From the NCBI RefSeq assembly GCF_000003605.2, contig NW_003144633.1, positions 1 to 32,922 on the forward strand: a stretch of DNA of 32,922 bases, read 5' to 3'. Shown here one piece after another: positions 1 to 11,016 of the stretch (position 1 is its first letter; every line of letters starts with the position of its first letter). The notes beneath the pieces are model-generated. The model was not told the origin of the DNA. It saw nothing but the letters and a program-made list of their open reading frames with translations, and did no database searches. The DNA comes from Saccoglossus kowalevskii. Its lineage: Eukaryota; Hemichordata; Enteropneusta; Harrimaniidae. Position numbers and translations under genes: made by a program.

Positions 1-74
1 TCATTCTAGAATGGTTTTACAGGCTATTGCCAGGTAATGTTCTAGAAGGGTTTTTCAGGCTATTGCCAGGTAAT

Positions 75-653
75 GGTCTAGAAGGGTTTTACAGGCTATC
101 GCCAGGTAATGTTCTAGAATGGTTTTACAGGCTATCGCCAGGTAATGTTCTAGAATGGTTTTACAGGCTATTGCCAGGTAATGTTCTAGAATGGTTTTAC
201 AGGCTATTGCCAGGTAATGTTCTAGAAGGGTTTTACAGGCTATTGCCAGGTAATGGTCTAGAAGCGTTTTACAGGCTATCGCCATGTAATGTTGTAGAAG
301 GGTTTTACAGGCTATTGCCAGGTAATGTTCTAGAATGGTTTTACAGGCTATTGCCAGGTAATGTTCTAGAATGGTTTTACAGGCTATTGCCAGGTAATGT
401 TCTAGAAGGGTTTTACAGGCTATTGCCAGGTAATGGTCTAGAAGGGTTTTACAGGCTATTGCCAGGTAATGTTCTAGAATGGTTTTACAGGCTATCGCCA
501 GGTAATGTTGTAGAAGGGTTTTACAGGCTATTGCCAGGTAATGTTCTAGAATGGTTTTACAGGCTATTGCCAGGTAATGTTCTAGAATGGTTTTACAGGC
601 TATCGCCAGGTAATGTTGTAGAAGGGTTTTACAGGCTATTGCCAGGTAATGGT
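75..653. repeat. five-unit (180-bp) spacing of GGTCTA units
   Basis: The rare GGTCTA slot occurs at 75-77, 255-257, 435-437 and 651-653, so the spacings are 180, 180 and 216 bp (5, 5 and 6 units). Between them runs a similar series, VLEW VLEW VLEG GLE-type, then a TCG-marked or VVEG unit. This looks like a short higher-order repeat with one unit gained in the last period. The second copy is slightly altered (GAAGCG at 261-266). Confidence 0.7.
168..203 (+). repeat. reference monomer (VLEW type)
   Basis: One example of the probable ancestral unit, in the phase used here: CTA TTG CCA GGT AAT GTT, then CTA GAA TGG TTT TAC AGG. Every other common type is one or two substitutions away: GTT to GAT (DL), CTA to GTA (VV), TGG to GGG (G), GGG to GAG (E). 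The GTTCTAGAA stretch contains the 8-bp palindrome TTCTAGAA and an XbaI site TCTAGA. Units with GAT keep TCTAGA but gain GATC; units with GTA lose TCTAGA. The GGCTATTGCC stretch, which spans the unit border, can form only a 3-bp stem. Confidence 0.9.
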
Positions 654-1810
654 CTAGAAGGGTTTTACAGGCTATTGCCAGGTAATGTTCTAGAATGGTT
701 TTACAGGCTATTGCCAGGTAATGTTGTAGAATGGTTTTACAGGCTATTGCCAGGTAATGATCTAGAAGAGTTTTACCAGGCTATTGCCAGGTAATGTTCT
801 AGAAGGGTTTTACAGGCTATTGCCAGGTAATGATCTAGAATGGTTTTACAGGCTATTGCCAGGTAATGTTCTAGAATGGTTTTACAGGCTATTGCCAGGT
901 AATGTTCTAGAAGGGTTTTACAGGCTATTGCCAGGTAATGATCTAGAAGGGTTTTACAGGCTATTGCCAGGTAATGTTCTAGAATGGTTTTACAGGCTAT
1001 TGCCAGGTAATGTTCTAGAATGGTTTTACAGGCTATTGCCAGGTAATGTTGTAGAAGGGTTTTACAGGCTATTGCCAGGTAATGATCTAGAAGGGTTTTA
1101 CAGGCTATTGCCAGGTAATGTTGTAGAATGGTTTTACAGGCTATTGCCAGGTAATGTTGTAGAAGGGTTTTACAGGTTATTGCCAGGTAATGATCTAGAA
1201 TGGTTTTACAGGCTATTGCCAGGTAATGTTCTAGAAGAGTTTTACAGGCTATTGCCAGGTAATGATCTAGAATGGTTTTACAGGCTATTGCCAAGTAATG
1301 TTGTAGAAGGGTTTTACAGGCTATTGGCAGGTAATGTTCTAGAATGGTTTTACAGGCTATTGCCAGGTAATGTTCTAGAAGAGTTTTACAGGCTATTGCC
1401 AGGTAATGTTGTAGAAGAGTTTTACAGGCTATTGCCAGGTAATGATCTAGAATGGTTTTACAGGCTATTGCCAGGTAATGTTGTAGAATGGTTTTACAGG
1501 CTATTGCCAGGTAATGATCTAGAATGGTTTTACAGGCTATCGCCAGGTAATGTTCTAGAATGGTTTTACAGGCTATTGCCAGGTAATGATCTAGAATGGT
1601 TTTACAGGCTATTGCCAGGTAATGTTCTAGAAGAGTTTTACAGGCTATTGCCAGGTAATGATCTAGAATGGTTTTACAGGCTATTGGCAGGTAATGTTGT
1701 AGAAGGGTTTTACAGGCTATTGGCAGGTAATGATCTAGAATGGTTTTACAGGCTATTGCCAGGTAATGATCTAGAATGGTTTTACAGGCTATTGCCAGGT
1801 AATGTTCTAG

Positions 1811-1910
1811 AAGGGTTTACAGGCTATTGCCAAGTAAATGTTGTAGAATGGTTTTTACAGGCTATCACCAGGTAATGTTGTAGAAGGTTTTACCAGGCTA
1901 TTGGCAAGTA
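1811..1910. repeat. indel-rich scar in the array
   Basis: Within 100 bp there are several register changes: a T missing in GGGTTTACAGG (about 1,815), an extra A in AAGTAAATG (about 1,835), an extra T in GGTTTTTACAG (about 1,852), a G missing in GAAGGTTTTACC and an extra C just after it (about 1,885-1,893), then a GGCAAGT variant at 1,903. TATCACC at 1,864 is also unusual. The remainder of the array has roughly one indel per few kilobases, so this is a real cluster: either an old junction between array blocks or a low-quality or misjoined stretch of assembly. Confidence 0.85.
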
Positions 1911-2489
1911 ATGATCTAGAATGGTTTTACAGGCTATTGCCAGGTAATGTTCTAGAAGAGTTTTACAGGCTATTGCCAGGTAATGTTGTAGAAGGGTTTT
2001 ACAGGTTATTGCCAGGTAATGTTGTAGAAGGGTTTTACAGGCTATTGCCAGGTAATGTTGTAGAATGGTTTTACAGGCTATTGCCAGGTACTGATCTAGA
2101 ATGGTTTTACAGGCTATTGCCAGGTAATGTTGTAGAATGGTTTTACAGGCTATTGCCAGGTAATGATCTAGAATGGTTTTACAGGCTATTGCCAGGTAAT
2201 GTTCTAGAATGGTTTTACAGGCTATTGCCAGGTAATGTTCTAGAATGGTTTTACAGGCTATTGCCAGGTAATGTTCTAGAAGAGTTTTACAGGCTATTGC
2301 CAGGTAATGTTGTAGAAGGGTTTTACAGGTTATTGCCAGGTAATGTTGTAGAAGGGTTTTACAGGCTATTGCCAGGTAATGTTGTAGAATGGTTTTACAG
2401 GCTATTGCCAGGTAATGATCTAGAATGGTTTTACAGGCTATTGCCAGGTAATGTTGTAGAATGGTTTTACAGGCTATTGCCAGGTAATG
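1908..2489. repeat. block duplicated at 8,461-9,042 (left copy)
   Basis: The 582-bp block matches 8,461-9,042 at an offset of 6,553 bp. I found two mismatches: the unit at about 2,282 is GAAGAG while its partner is GAATGG. Both copies share the rare GGTACTGATC unit (2,089 and 8,642) and TTA in place of CTA at two units 324 bp (nine units) apart, 2,006 and 2,330 here. Rare shared markers in the same order argue for common descent rather than chance. The offset is 182 units plus 1 bp, explained by the insertion at 5,504. Confidence 0.9.
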
Positions 2490-5400
2490 TTGTAGAATGG
2501 TTTTACAGGCTATTGCCAGGTAATGTTGTAGAATGGTTTTACAGGCTATTGCCAGGTAATGATCTAGAATGGTTTTACAGGCTATTGCCAGGTAATGATC
2601 TAGAATGGTTTTACAGGCTATTGCCAGGTAATGTTGTAGAATGGTTTTACAGGCTATTGCCAGGTAATGATCTAGAATGGTTTTACAGGCTATTGCCAGG
2701 TAATGTTGTAGAAAGGTTTTACAGGCTATTGCCAGGTAATGTTGTAGAATGGTTTTACAGGCTATTGCCAGGTAATGATCTAGAATGGTTTTACAGGCTA
2801 TTGCCAGGTAATGTTCTAGAAGGGTTTTACAGGCTATTGCCAGGTAATGATCTAGAATGGTTTTACAGGCTATTGCCAGGTAATGTTGTAGAATGGTTTT
2901 ACAGGCTATTGCCAGGTAATGATCTAGAATGGTTTTACAGGCTATTGCCAGGTAATGATCTAGAATGGTTTTACAGGCTATTGCCAGGTAATGATCTAGA
3001 ATGGTTTTACAGGCTATTGCCAGGTAATGTTGTAGAATGGTTTTACAGGCTATTGCCAGGTAATGATCTAGAATGGTTTTACAGGCTATTGCCAGGTAAT
3101 GATCTAGAATGGTTTTACAGGCTATTGCCAGGTAATGATCTAGAATGGTTTTACAGGCTATTGCCAGGTAATGATCTAGAATGGTTTTACAGGCTATTGC
3201 CAGGTAATGATCTAGAATGGTTTTACAGGCTATTGCCAGGTAATGATCTAGAATGGTTTTACAGGCTATTGCCAGGTAATGTTGTAGAATGGTTTTACAG
3301 GCTATTGCCAGGTAATGATCTAGAATGGTTTTACAGGCTATTGCCAGGTAATGATCTAGAATGGTTTTACAGGCTATTGCCAGGTAATGTTCTAGAATGG
3401 TTTTACAGGCTATTGCCAGGTAATGATCTAGAATGGTTTTACAGGCTATTGCCAGGTAATGTTGTAGAATGGTTTTACAGGCTATTGCCAGGTAATGTTG
3501 TAGAAGGGTTTTACAGGCTATTGCCAGGTAATGTTGTAGAATGGTTTTACAGGCTATTGCCAGGTAATGATCTAGAAGGGTTTTACAGGCTATTGCCAGG
3601 TAATGATCTAGAAGAGTTTTACAGGCTATTGCCAGGTAATGATCTAGAATGGTTTTACAGGCTATTGCCAGGTAATGTTGTAGAAGGGTTTTACAGGTTA
3701 TTGCCAGGTAATGTTGTAGAAGGGTTTTACAGGCTATTGCCAGGTAATGTTGTAGAATGGTTTTACAGGCTATTGCCAGGTAATGTTCTAGAATGGTTTT
3801 ACAGGCTATTGCCAGGTAATGTTGTAGAATGGTTTTACAGGCTATTGCCAGGTAATGTTCTAGAATGGTTTTACAGGCTATTGCCAGGTAATGTTCTAGA
3901 AGGGTTTTACAGGCTATTGCCAGGTAATGTTGTAGAATGGTTTTACAGGCTATTGCCAGGTAATGTTCTAGAATGGTTTTACAGGCTATTGCCAGGTAAT
4001 GTTGTAGAATGGTTTTACAGGCTATTGCCAGGTAATGATCTAGAATGGTTTTACAGGCTATTGCCAGGTAATGTTCTAGAATGGTTTTACAGGCTATTGC
4101 CAGGTAATGATCTAGAATGGTTTTACAGGCTATTGCCAGGTAATGTTGTAGAAGGGTTTTACAGGCTATTGCCAGGTAATGTTCTAGAATGGTTTTACAG
4201 GCTATTGCCAAGTAATGTTCTAGAATGGTTTTACAGGCTATTGCCAGGTAATGTTCTAGAATGGTTTTACAGGCTATTGCCAGGTAATGTTCTAGAATGG
4301 TTTTACAGGCTATTGCCAGGTAATGTTGTAGAATGGTTTTACAGGCTATTGCCAGGTAATGATCTAGAATGGTTTTACAGGCTATTGCCAGGTAATGTTC
4401 TAGAATGGTTTTACAGGCTATTGCCAGGTAATGATCTAGAATGGTTTTACAGGCTATTGCCAGGTAATGATCTAGAATGGTTTTACAGGCTATTGCCAAG
4501 TAATGTTCTAGAATGGTTTTACAGGCTATTGCCAGGTAATGTTGTAGAATGGTTTTACAGGCTATTGCCAGGTAATGATCTAGAAGGGTTTTACAGGCTA
4601 TTGCCAGGTAATGTTCTAGAATGGTTTTACAGGCTATTGCCAGGTAATGTTCTAGAATGGTTTTACAGGCTATTGCCAGGTAATGTTCTAGAATGGTTTT
4701 ACAGGCTATTGCCAGGTAATGATCTAGAATGGTTTTACAGGCTATTGCCAGGTAATGATCTAGAATGGTTTTACAGGCTATTGCCAGGTAATGTTGTAGA
4801 ATGGTTTTACAGGCTATTGCCAGGTAATGATCTAGAATGGTTTTACAGGCTATTGCCAGGTAATGTTGTAGAATGGTTTTACAGGCTATTGCCAGGTAAT
4901 GATCTAGAATGGTTTTACAGGCTATTGCCAGGTAATGATCTACAATGGTTTTACAGGCTATTGCCAGGTAATGTTGTAGAATGGTTTTACAGGCTATTGC
5001 CAGGTAATGATCTACAATGGTTTTACAGGCTATTGCCAGGTAATGTTGTAGAATGGTTTTACAGGCTATTGCCAGGTAATGATCTAGAATGGTTTTACAG
5101 GCTATTGCCAGGTAATGATCTAGAATGGTTTTACAGGCTATTGCCAAGTAATGATCTAGAATGGTTTTACAGGCTATTGCCAGGTAATGATCTAGAATGG
5201 TTTTACAGGCTATTGCCAAGTAATGATCTAGAATGGTTTTACAGGCTATTGCCAGGTAATGATCTAGAAGGGTTTTACAGGCTATTGCCAGGTAATGATC
5301 TAGAATGGTTTTACAGGCTATTGCCAAGTAATGATCTAGAATGGTTTTACAGGCTATTGCCAGGTAATGTTCTAGAAGAGTTTTACAGGCTATTGCCAGG

Positions 5401-5503
5401 TAATGTTCTAGAATGGTTTTACAGGCTATTGCCAGGTAATGATCTAGAATGGTTTTACAGGCTATTGCCAGGTAATGATCTAGAATGGTTTTACAGGCTA
5501 TTG
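1911..5503. repeat. array segment, W-type rich, uninterrupted register
   Basis: About 100 units without a register change. DLEW, VVEW and VLEW dominate, with long DLEW runs between about 2,930 and 3,270. Two units carry CAA instead of GAA (4,932 and 5,013 regions). AGT-marked units occur at about 4,210, 4,500, 5,146, 5,219 and 5,327, mostly followed by DLEW here rather than by the VVEG pattern seen further right. The segment ends at a TTGCCCAGG insertion at 5,504-5,506. Confidence 0.85.
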
Positions 5504-5506
5504 CCC

Positions 5507-8500
5507 AGGTAATGTTCTAGAATGGTTTTACAGGCTATTGCCAGGTAATGTTCTAGAATGGTTTTACAGGCTATTGCCAGGTAATGATCTAGAATGGTTT
5601 TACAGGCTATTGCCAGGTAATGTTCTAGAAGAGTTTTACAGGCTATTGCCAGGTAATGTTGTAGAATGGTTTTACAGGCTATTGCCAGGTAATGTTGTAG
5701 AAGGGTTTTACAGGCTATTGCCAGGTAATGATCTAGAATGGTTTTACAGGCTATTGCCAGGTAATGTTCTAGAAGAGTTTTACAGGCTATTGCCAGGTAA
5801 TGATCTAGAAGGGTTTTACAGGCTATTGCCAGGTAATGTTGTAGAATGGTTTTACAGGCTATTGCCAGGTAATGTTGTAGAAGGGTTTTACAGGCTATTG
5901 CCAGGTAATGATCTAGAATGGTTTTACAGGCTATTGCCAGGTAATGTTCTAGAAGGTTTTTACAGGCTATTGCCAGGTAATGTTGTAGAATGGTTTTACA
6001 GGCTATTGCCAGGTAATGTTGTAGAATAGCTTTACAGGCTATTGCCAGGTGATGTTGTAGAAGAGTTTTACAGGCTATTGCCAGGTAATGATCTAGAATG
6101 GTTTTACAGGCTATTGCCAGGTAATGTTGTAGAAGAGTTTTACAGGCTATCGCCAGGTAATGTTCTAGAATGGTTTTACAGGCTATTGCCAGGTAATGAT
6201 CTAGAATGGTTTTACAGGCTATTGCCAGGTAATGTTGTAGAAGGGTTTTACAGGCTATTGCCAGGTAATGTTGTAGAATGGTTTTACAGGCTATTGCCAA
6301 GTAATGTTCTAGAATGGTTTTACAGGCTATTGCCAGGTAATGTTCTAGAATGGTTTTACAGGCTATTGCCAGGTAATGATCTAGAATGGTTTTACAGGCT
6401 ATTGCCAGGTAATGTTGTAGAATGGTTTTACAGGCTATTGCCAGGTAATGATCTAGAATGGTTTTACAGGCTATTGCCAGGTAATGTTGTAGAAGGGTTT
6501 TACAGGCTATTGCCAGGTAATGTTCTAGAATGGTTTTACAGGCTATTGCCAGGTAATGTTGTAGAATGGTTTTACAGGCTATTGCCAGGTAATGATCTAG
6601 AATGGTTTTACAGGCTATTGCCAGGTAATGTTGTAGAATGGTTTTACAGGCTATTGCCAAGTAATGTTCTAGAATGGTTTTACAGGCTATTGCCAGGTAA
6701 TGCTGTAGAATGGTTTTACAGGCTATTGCCAGGTAATGTTGTAGAATGGTTTTACAGGCTATTGCCAGGTAATGATCTAGAATGGTTTTACAGGCTATTG
6801 CCAGGTAATGTTGTAGAATGGTTTTACAGGCTATTGCCAGGTAATGTTGTAGAATGGTTTTACAGGCTATTGCCAGGTAATGTTGTAGAATGGTTTTACA
6901 GGCTATTGCCAGGTAATGATCTAGAATGGTTTTACAGGCTATTGCCAGGTAATGTTGTAGAATGGTTTTACAGGCTATTGCCAGGTAATGATCTAGAATG
7001 GTTTTACAGGCTATTGCCAGGTAATGTTGTAGAAGGGTTTTACAGGCTATTGCCAGGTAATGTTGTAGAAGGGTTTTACAGGCTATTGCCAGGTAATGAT
7101 CTAGAATGGTTTTACAGGCTATTGCCAGGTAATGATCTAGAATGGTTTTACAGGCTATTGCCAGGTAATGTTGTAGAATGGTTTTACAGGCTATTGCCAG
7201 GTAATGTTCTAGAATGGTTTTACAGGCTATTGCCAGGTAATGATCTAGAATGGTTTTACAGGCTATTGCCAGGTAATGTTGTAGAAGGGTTTTACAGGCT
7301 ATTGCCAGGTAATGTTGTAGAATGGTTTTACAGGCTATTGCCAGGTAATGATCTAGAATGGTTTTACAGGCTATTGCCAGGTAATGTTGTAGAATGGTTT
7401 TACAGGCTATTGCCAGGTAATGTTCTAGAATGGTTTTACAGGCTATTGCCAGGTAATGTTGTAGAATGGTTTTACAGGCTATTGCCAGGTAATGATCTAG
7501 AATAGTTTTACAGGCTATTGCCAGGTAATGTTGTAGAATGGTTTTACAGGCTATTGCCAGGTAATGTTGTAGAATAGTTTTACAGGCTATTGCCAGGTAA
7601 TGTTGTAGAATGGTTTTACAGGCTATTGCCAGGTAATGTTCTAGAATGGTTTTACAGGCTATTGCCAGGTAATGTTGTAGAATGGTTTTACAGGCTATTG
7701 CCAGGTAATGATCTAGAATGGTTTTACAGGCTATTGCCAGGTAATGTTCTAGAATGGTTTTACAGGCTATTGCCAGGTAATGTTCTAGAATGGTTTTACA
7801 GGCTATTGCCAGGTAATGTTCTAGAATGGTTTTACAGGCTATTGCCAGGTAATGTTGTAGAATGGTTTTACAGGCTATTGCCAGGTAATGATCTAGAATG
7901 GTTTTACAGGCTATTGCCAGGTAATGTTGTAGAATGGTTTTACAGGCTATTGCCAGGTAATGTTGTACAATGGTTTTACAGGCTATTGCCAGGTAATGTT
8001 GTAGAATGGTTTTACAGGCTATTGCCAGGTAATGTTGTAGAATGGTTTTACAGGCTATTGCCAGGTAATGTTGTAGAATGGTTTTACAGGCTATTGCCAG
8101 GTAATGTTGTAGAATGGTTTTACAGGCTATTGCCAGGTAATGTTCTAGAATGGTTTTACAGGCTATTGCCAGTTAATGTTCTAGAAGGGTTTTACAGGCT
8201 ATTGCCAGGTAATGTTGTAGAATGGTTTTACAGGCTATTGCCAGGTAATGTTGTAGAATGGTTTTACAGGCTATTGCCAGGTAATGATCTAGAATGGTTT
8301 TACAGGCTATTGCCAGGTAATGTTGTAGAATGGTTTTACAGGCTATTGCCAGGTAATGTTGTAGAATGGTTTTACAGGCTATTGCCAGGTAATGTTGTAG
8401 AATGGTTTTACAGGCTATTGCCAGGTAATGTTGTAGAATGGTTTTACAGGCTATTGCCAGGTAATGATCTAGAATGGTTTTACAGGCTATTGCCAGGTAA

Positions 8501-9187
8501 TGTTCTAGAAGAGTTTTACAGGCTATTGCCAGGTAATGTTGTAGAAGGGTTTTACAGGTTATTGCCAGGTAATGTTGTAGAAGGGTTTTACAGGCTATTG
8601 CCAGGTAATGTTGTAGAATGGTTTTACAGGCTATTGCCAGGTACTGATCTAGAATGGTTTTACAGGCTATTGCCAGGTAATGTTGTAGAATGGTTTTACA
8701 GGCTATTGCCAGGTAATGATCTAGAATGGTTTTACAGGCTATTGCCAGGTAATGTTCTAGAATGGTTTTACAGGCTATTGCCAGGTAATGTTCTAGAATG
8801 GTTTTACAGGCTATTGCCAGGTAATGTTCTAGAATGGTTTTACAGGCTATTGCCAGGTAATGTTGTAGAAGGGTTTTACAGGTTATTGCCAGGTAATGTT
8901 GTAGAAGGGTTTTACAGGCTATTGCCAGGTAATGTTGTAGAATGGTTTTACAGGCTATTGCCAGGTAATGATCTAGAATGGTTTTACAGGCTATTGCCAG
9001 GTAATGTTGTAGAATGGTTTTACAGGCTATTGCCAGGTAATGATCTAGAATGGTTTTACAGGCTATTGCCAGGTAATGATCTAGAATGGTTTTACAGGCT
9101 ATTGCCAGGTAATGTTCTAGAATGGTTTTACAGGCTATTGCCAGGTAATGATCTAGAATGGTTTTACAGGCTATTGCCAGGTAATGA
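5507..9187. repeat. array segment, VVEW rich, with TAG units
   Basis: About 100 units in one register. VVEW is the most frequent type, especially at about 7,920-8,150 and 8,310-8,450. TGG is replaced by TAG at 6,027-6,029, 7,503-7,505 and 7,575-7,577, stopping the + open frame. The unit at 6,018-6,053 is doubly odd (TAGCTTTAC, then GGTGATGTT). At 8,171 GGT is GTT, the same change as at 25,381, and both are followed by GTTCTAGAAGG. One unit has GTACAA (about 7,970). A T insertion at about 9,188 (GATTCTAG) ends the segment. Confidence 0.85.
8461..9042. repeat. block duplicated from 1,908-2,489 (right copy)
   Basis: This is the partner of the 1,908-2,489 block, with the same unit order, including GGTACTGATC at about 8,642 and TTA markers at 8,559 and 8,883 (324 bp apart). 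The left flank diverges where 1,904 and 1,907 differ from the partner; the right flank diverges where a DL unit here faces a VV unit there. The direction of copying cannot be told. Confidence 0.9.
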
Positions 9188-9946
9188 TTCTAGAATGGTT
9201 TTACAGGCTATTGCCAGGTAATGTTCTAGAATGGTTTTACAGGCTATTGCCAGGTAATGTTGTAGAATGGTTTTACAGGCTATTGCCAGGTAATGTTGTA
9301 GAATGGTTTTACAGGCTATTGCCAGGTAATGTTCTAGAATGGTTTTACAGGCTATTGCCAGGTAATGTTGTAGAATGGTTTTACAGGCTATTGCCAGGTA
9401 ATGTTCTAGAATGGTTTTACAGGCTATTGCCAGGTAATGTTGTAGAATGGTTTTACAGGCTATTGCCAGGTAATGTTCTAGAAAGGTTTTACAGGCTATT
9501 GCCAGGTAATGATCTAGAATGGTTTTACAGGCTATTGCCAGGTAATGTTGTAGAAGGGTTTTACAGGCTATTGCCAGGTAATGATCTAGAATGGTTTTAC
9601 AGGCTATTGCCAGGTAATGTTCTAGAATGGTTTTACAGGCTATTGCCAGGTAATGATCTAGAATGGTTTTACAGGCTATTGCCAGGTAATGTTCTAGAAT
9701 GGTTTTACAGGCTATTGCCAGGTAATGATCTAGAATGGTTTTACAGGCTATTGCCAGGTAATGTTCTAGAATGGTTTTACAGGCTATTGCCAGGTAATGT
9801 TGTAGAAGGGTTTTACAGGCTATTGCCAGGTAATGTTGTAGAATGGTTTTACAGGCTATTGCCAGGTAATGATCTAGAATGGTTTTACAGGCTATTGCCA
9901 GGTAATGTTCTAGAATGGTTTTACAGGCTATTGCCAGGTAATGATC

Positions 9947-10195
9947 TAGAATGGTTTTACAGGCTATTGCCAGGTAATGTTCTAGAATGGTTTTACAGGC
10001 TATTGCCAGGTAATGATCTAGAAGAGTTTTACAGGCTATTGCCAGGTAATGTTGTAGAATGGTTTTACAGGCTATTGCCAGGTAATGTTGTAGAATGGTT
10101 TTACAGGTTATTGCCAGGTAATGTTGTAGAATGGTTTTACAGGCTATTGCCAGGTAATGTTGTAGAATGGTTTTACAGGCTATTGCCAGGTAATG
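9947..10195. repeat. 249-bp block repeated at 10,487-10,735
   Basis: The block is identical base for base to the sequence 540 bp (15 units) to the right. It contains VLEW, DLEE and four VVEW units, one of them followed by the TTA marker (10,109 here, 10,649 in the partner). Both edges are set by slot-1 differences (GAT against GTT). A recent local duplication or conversion of a 15-unit higher-order repeat explains it. Confidence 0.85.
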
Positions 10196-11016
10196 TTCTA
10201 GAATGGTTTTACAGGCTATTGCCAGGTAATGATCTAGAAGAGTTTTACAGGCTATTGCCAGGTAATGTTCTAGAATGGTTTTACAGGCTATTGCCAGGTA
10301 ATGATCTAGAATGGTTTTACAGGCTATTGCCAGGTAATGTTCTAGAATGGTTTTACAGGCTATTGCCAGGTAATGATCTAGAATGGTTTTACAGGCTATT
10401 GGCAGGTAATGTTGTAGAATGGTTTTACAGGCTATTGCCAGGTAATGTTCTAGAATGGTTTTACAGGCTATTGCCAGGTAATGTTGTAGAATGGTTTTAC
10501 AGGCTATTGCCAGGTAATGTTCTAGAATGGTTTTACAGGCTATTGCCAGGTAATGATCTAGAAGAGTTTTACAGGCTATTGCCAGGTAATGTTGTAGAAT
10601 GGTTTTACAGGCTATTGCCAGGTAATGTTGTAGAATGGTTTTACAGGTTATTGCCAGGTAATGTTGTAGAATGGTTTTACAGGCTATTGCCAGGTAATGT
10701 TGTAGAATGGTTTTACAGGCTATTGCCAGGTAATGATCTAGAATGGTTTTACAGGCTATTGCCAGGTAATGATCTAGAATGGTTTTACAGGCTATTGCCA
10801 GGTAATGTTGTAGAATGGTTTTACAGGCTATTGCCAGGTAATGATCTAGAATGGTTTTACAGGCTATTGCCAGGTAATGTTGTAGAATGGTTTTACAGGC
10901 TATTGCCAGGTAATGATCTAGAATGGTTTTACAGGCTATTGCCAGGTAATGTTGTAGAATGGTTTTACAGGCTATTGCCAGGTAATGATCTAGAATGGTT
11001 TTACAGGTTATTGCCA

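Larger units (their letters stand above)
1..1810. repeat. array segment with GGT and TCG subtypes
   Basis: The segment differs from the rest. GGTCTA replaces GATCTA at 75, 255, 435 and 651, and I see no GAT unit before about 759. The TCG variant of TTG (which creates a CpG) is frequent in the first 650 bp and rare afterwards. G-type units (GAAGGG) are common. A 1-bp insertion (TTTACCAGG) lies at about 776. The AGT-then-GCA marked unit pair appears once, at 1,294-1,332. Bases 1-3 do not fit the consensus, so the left edge starts in a slightly altered unit. Confidence 0.85.

Noticed and set aside
1901-5512. A + strand open frame of about 1,200 codons with a 12-residue repeat
   Set aside because: Its start is a TTG inside the repeat, there is no ribosome binding site or upstream non-repeat region, it ends only because of a 1-bp insertion, and unit variants are amino-acid changing. 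It is a by-product of a 36-bp unit.
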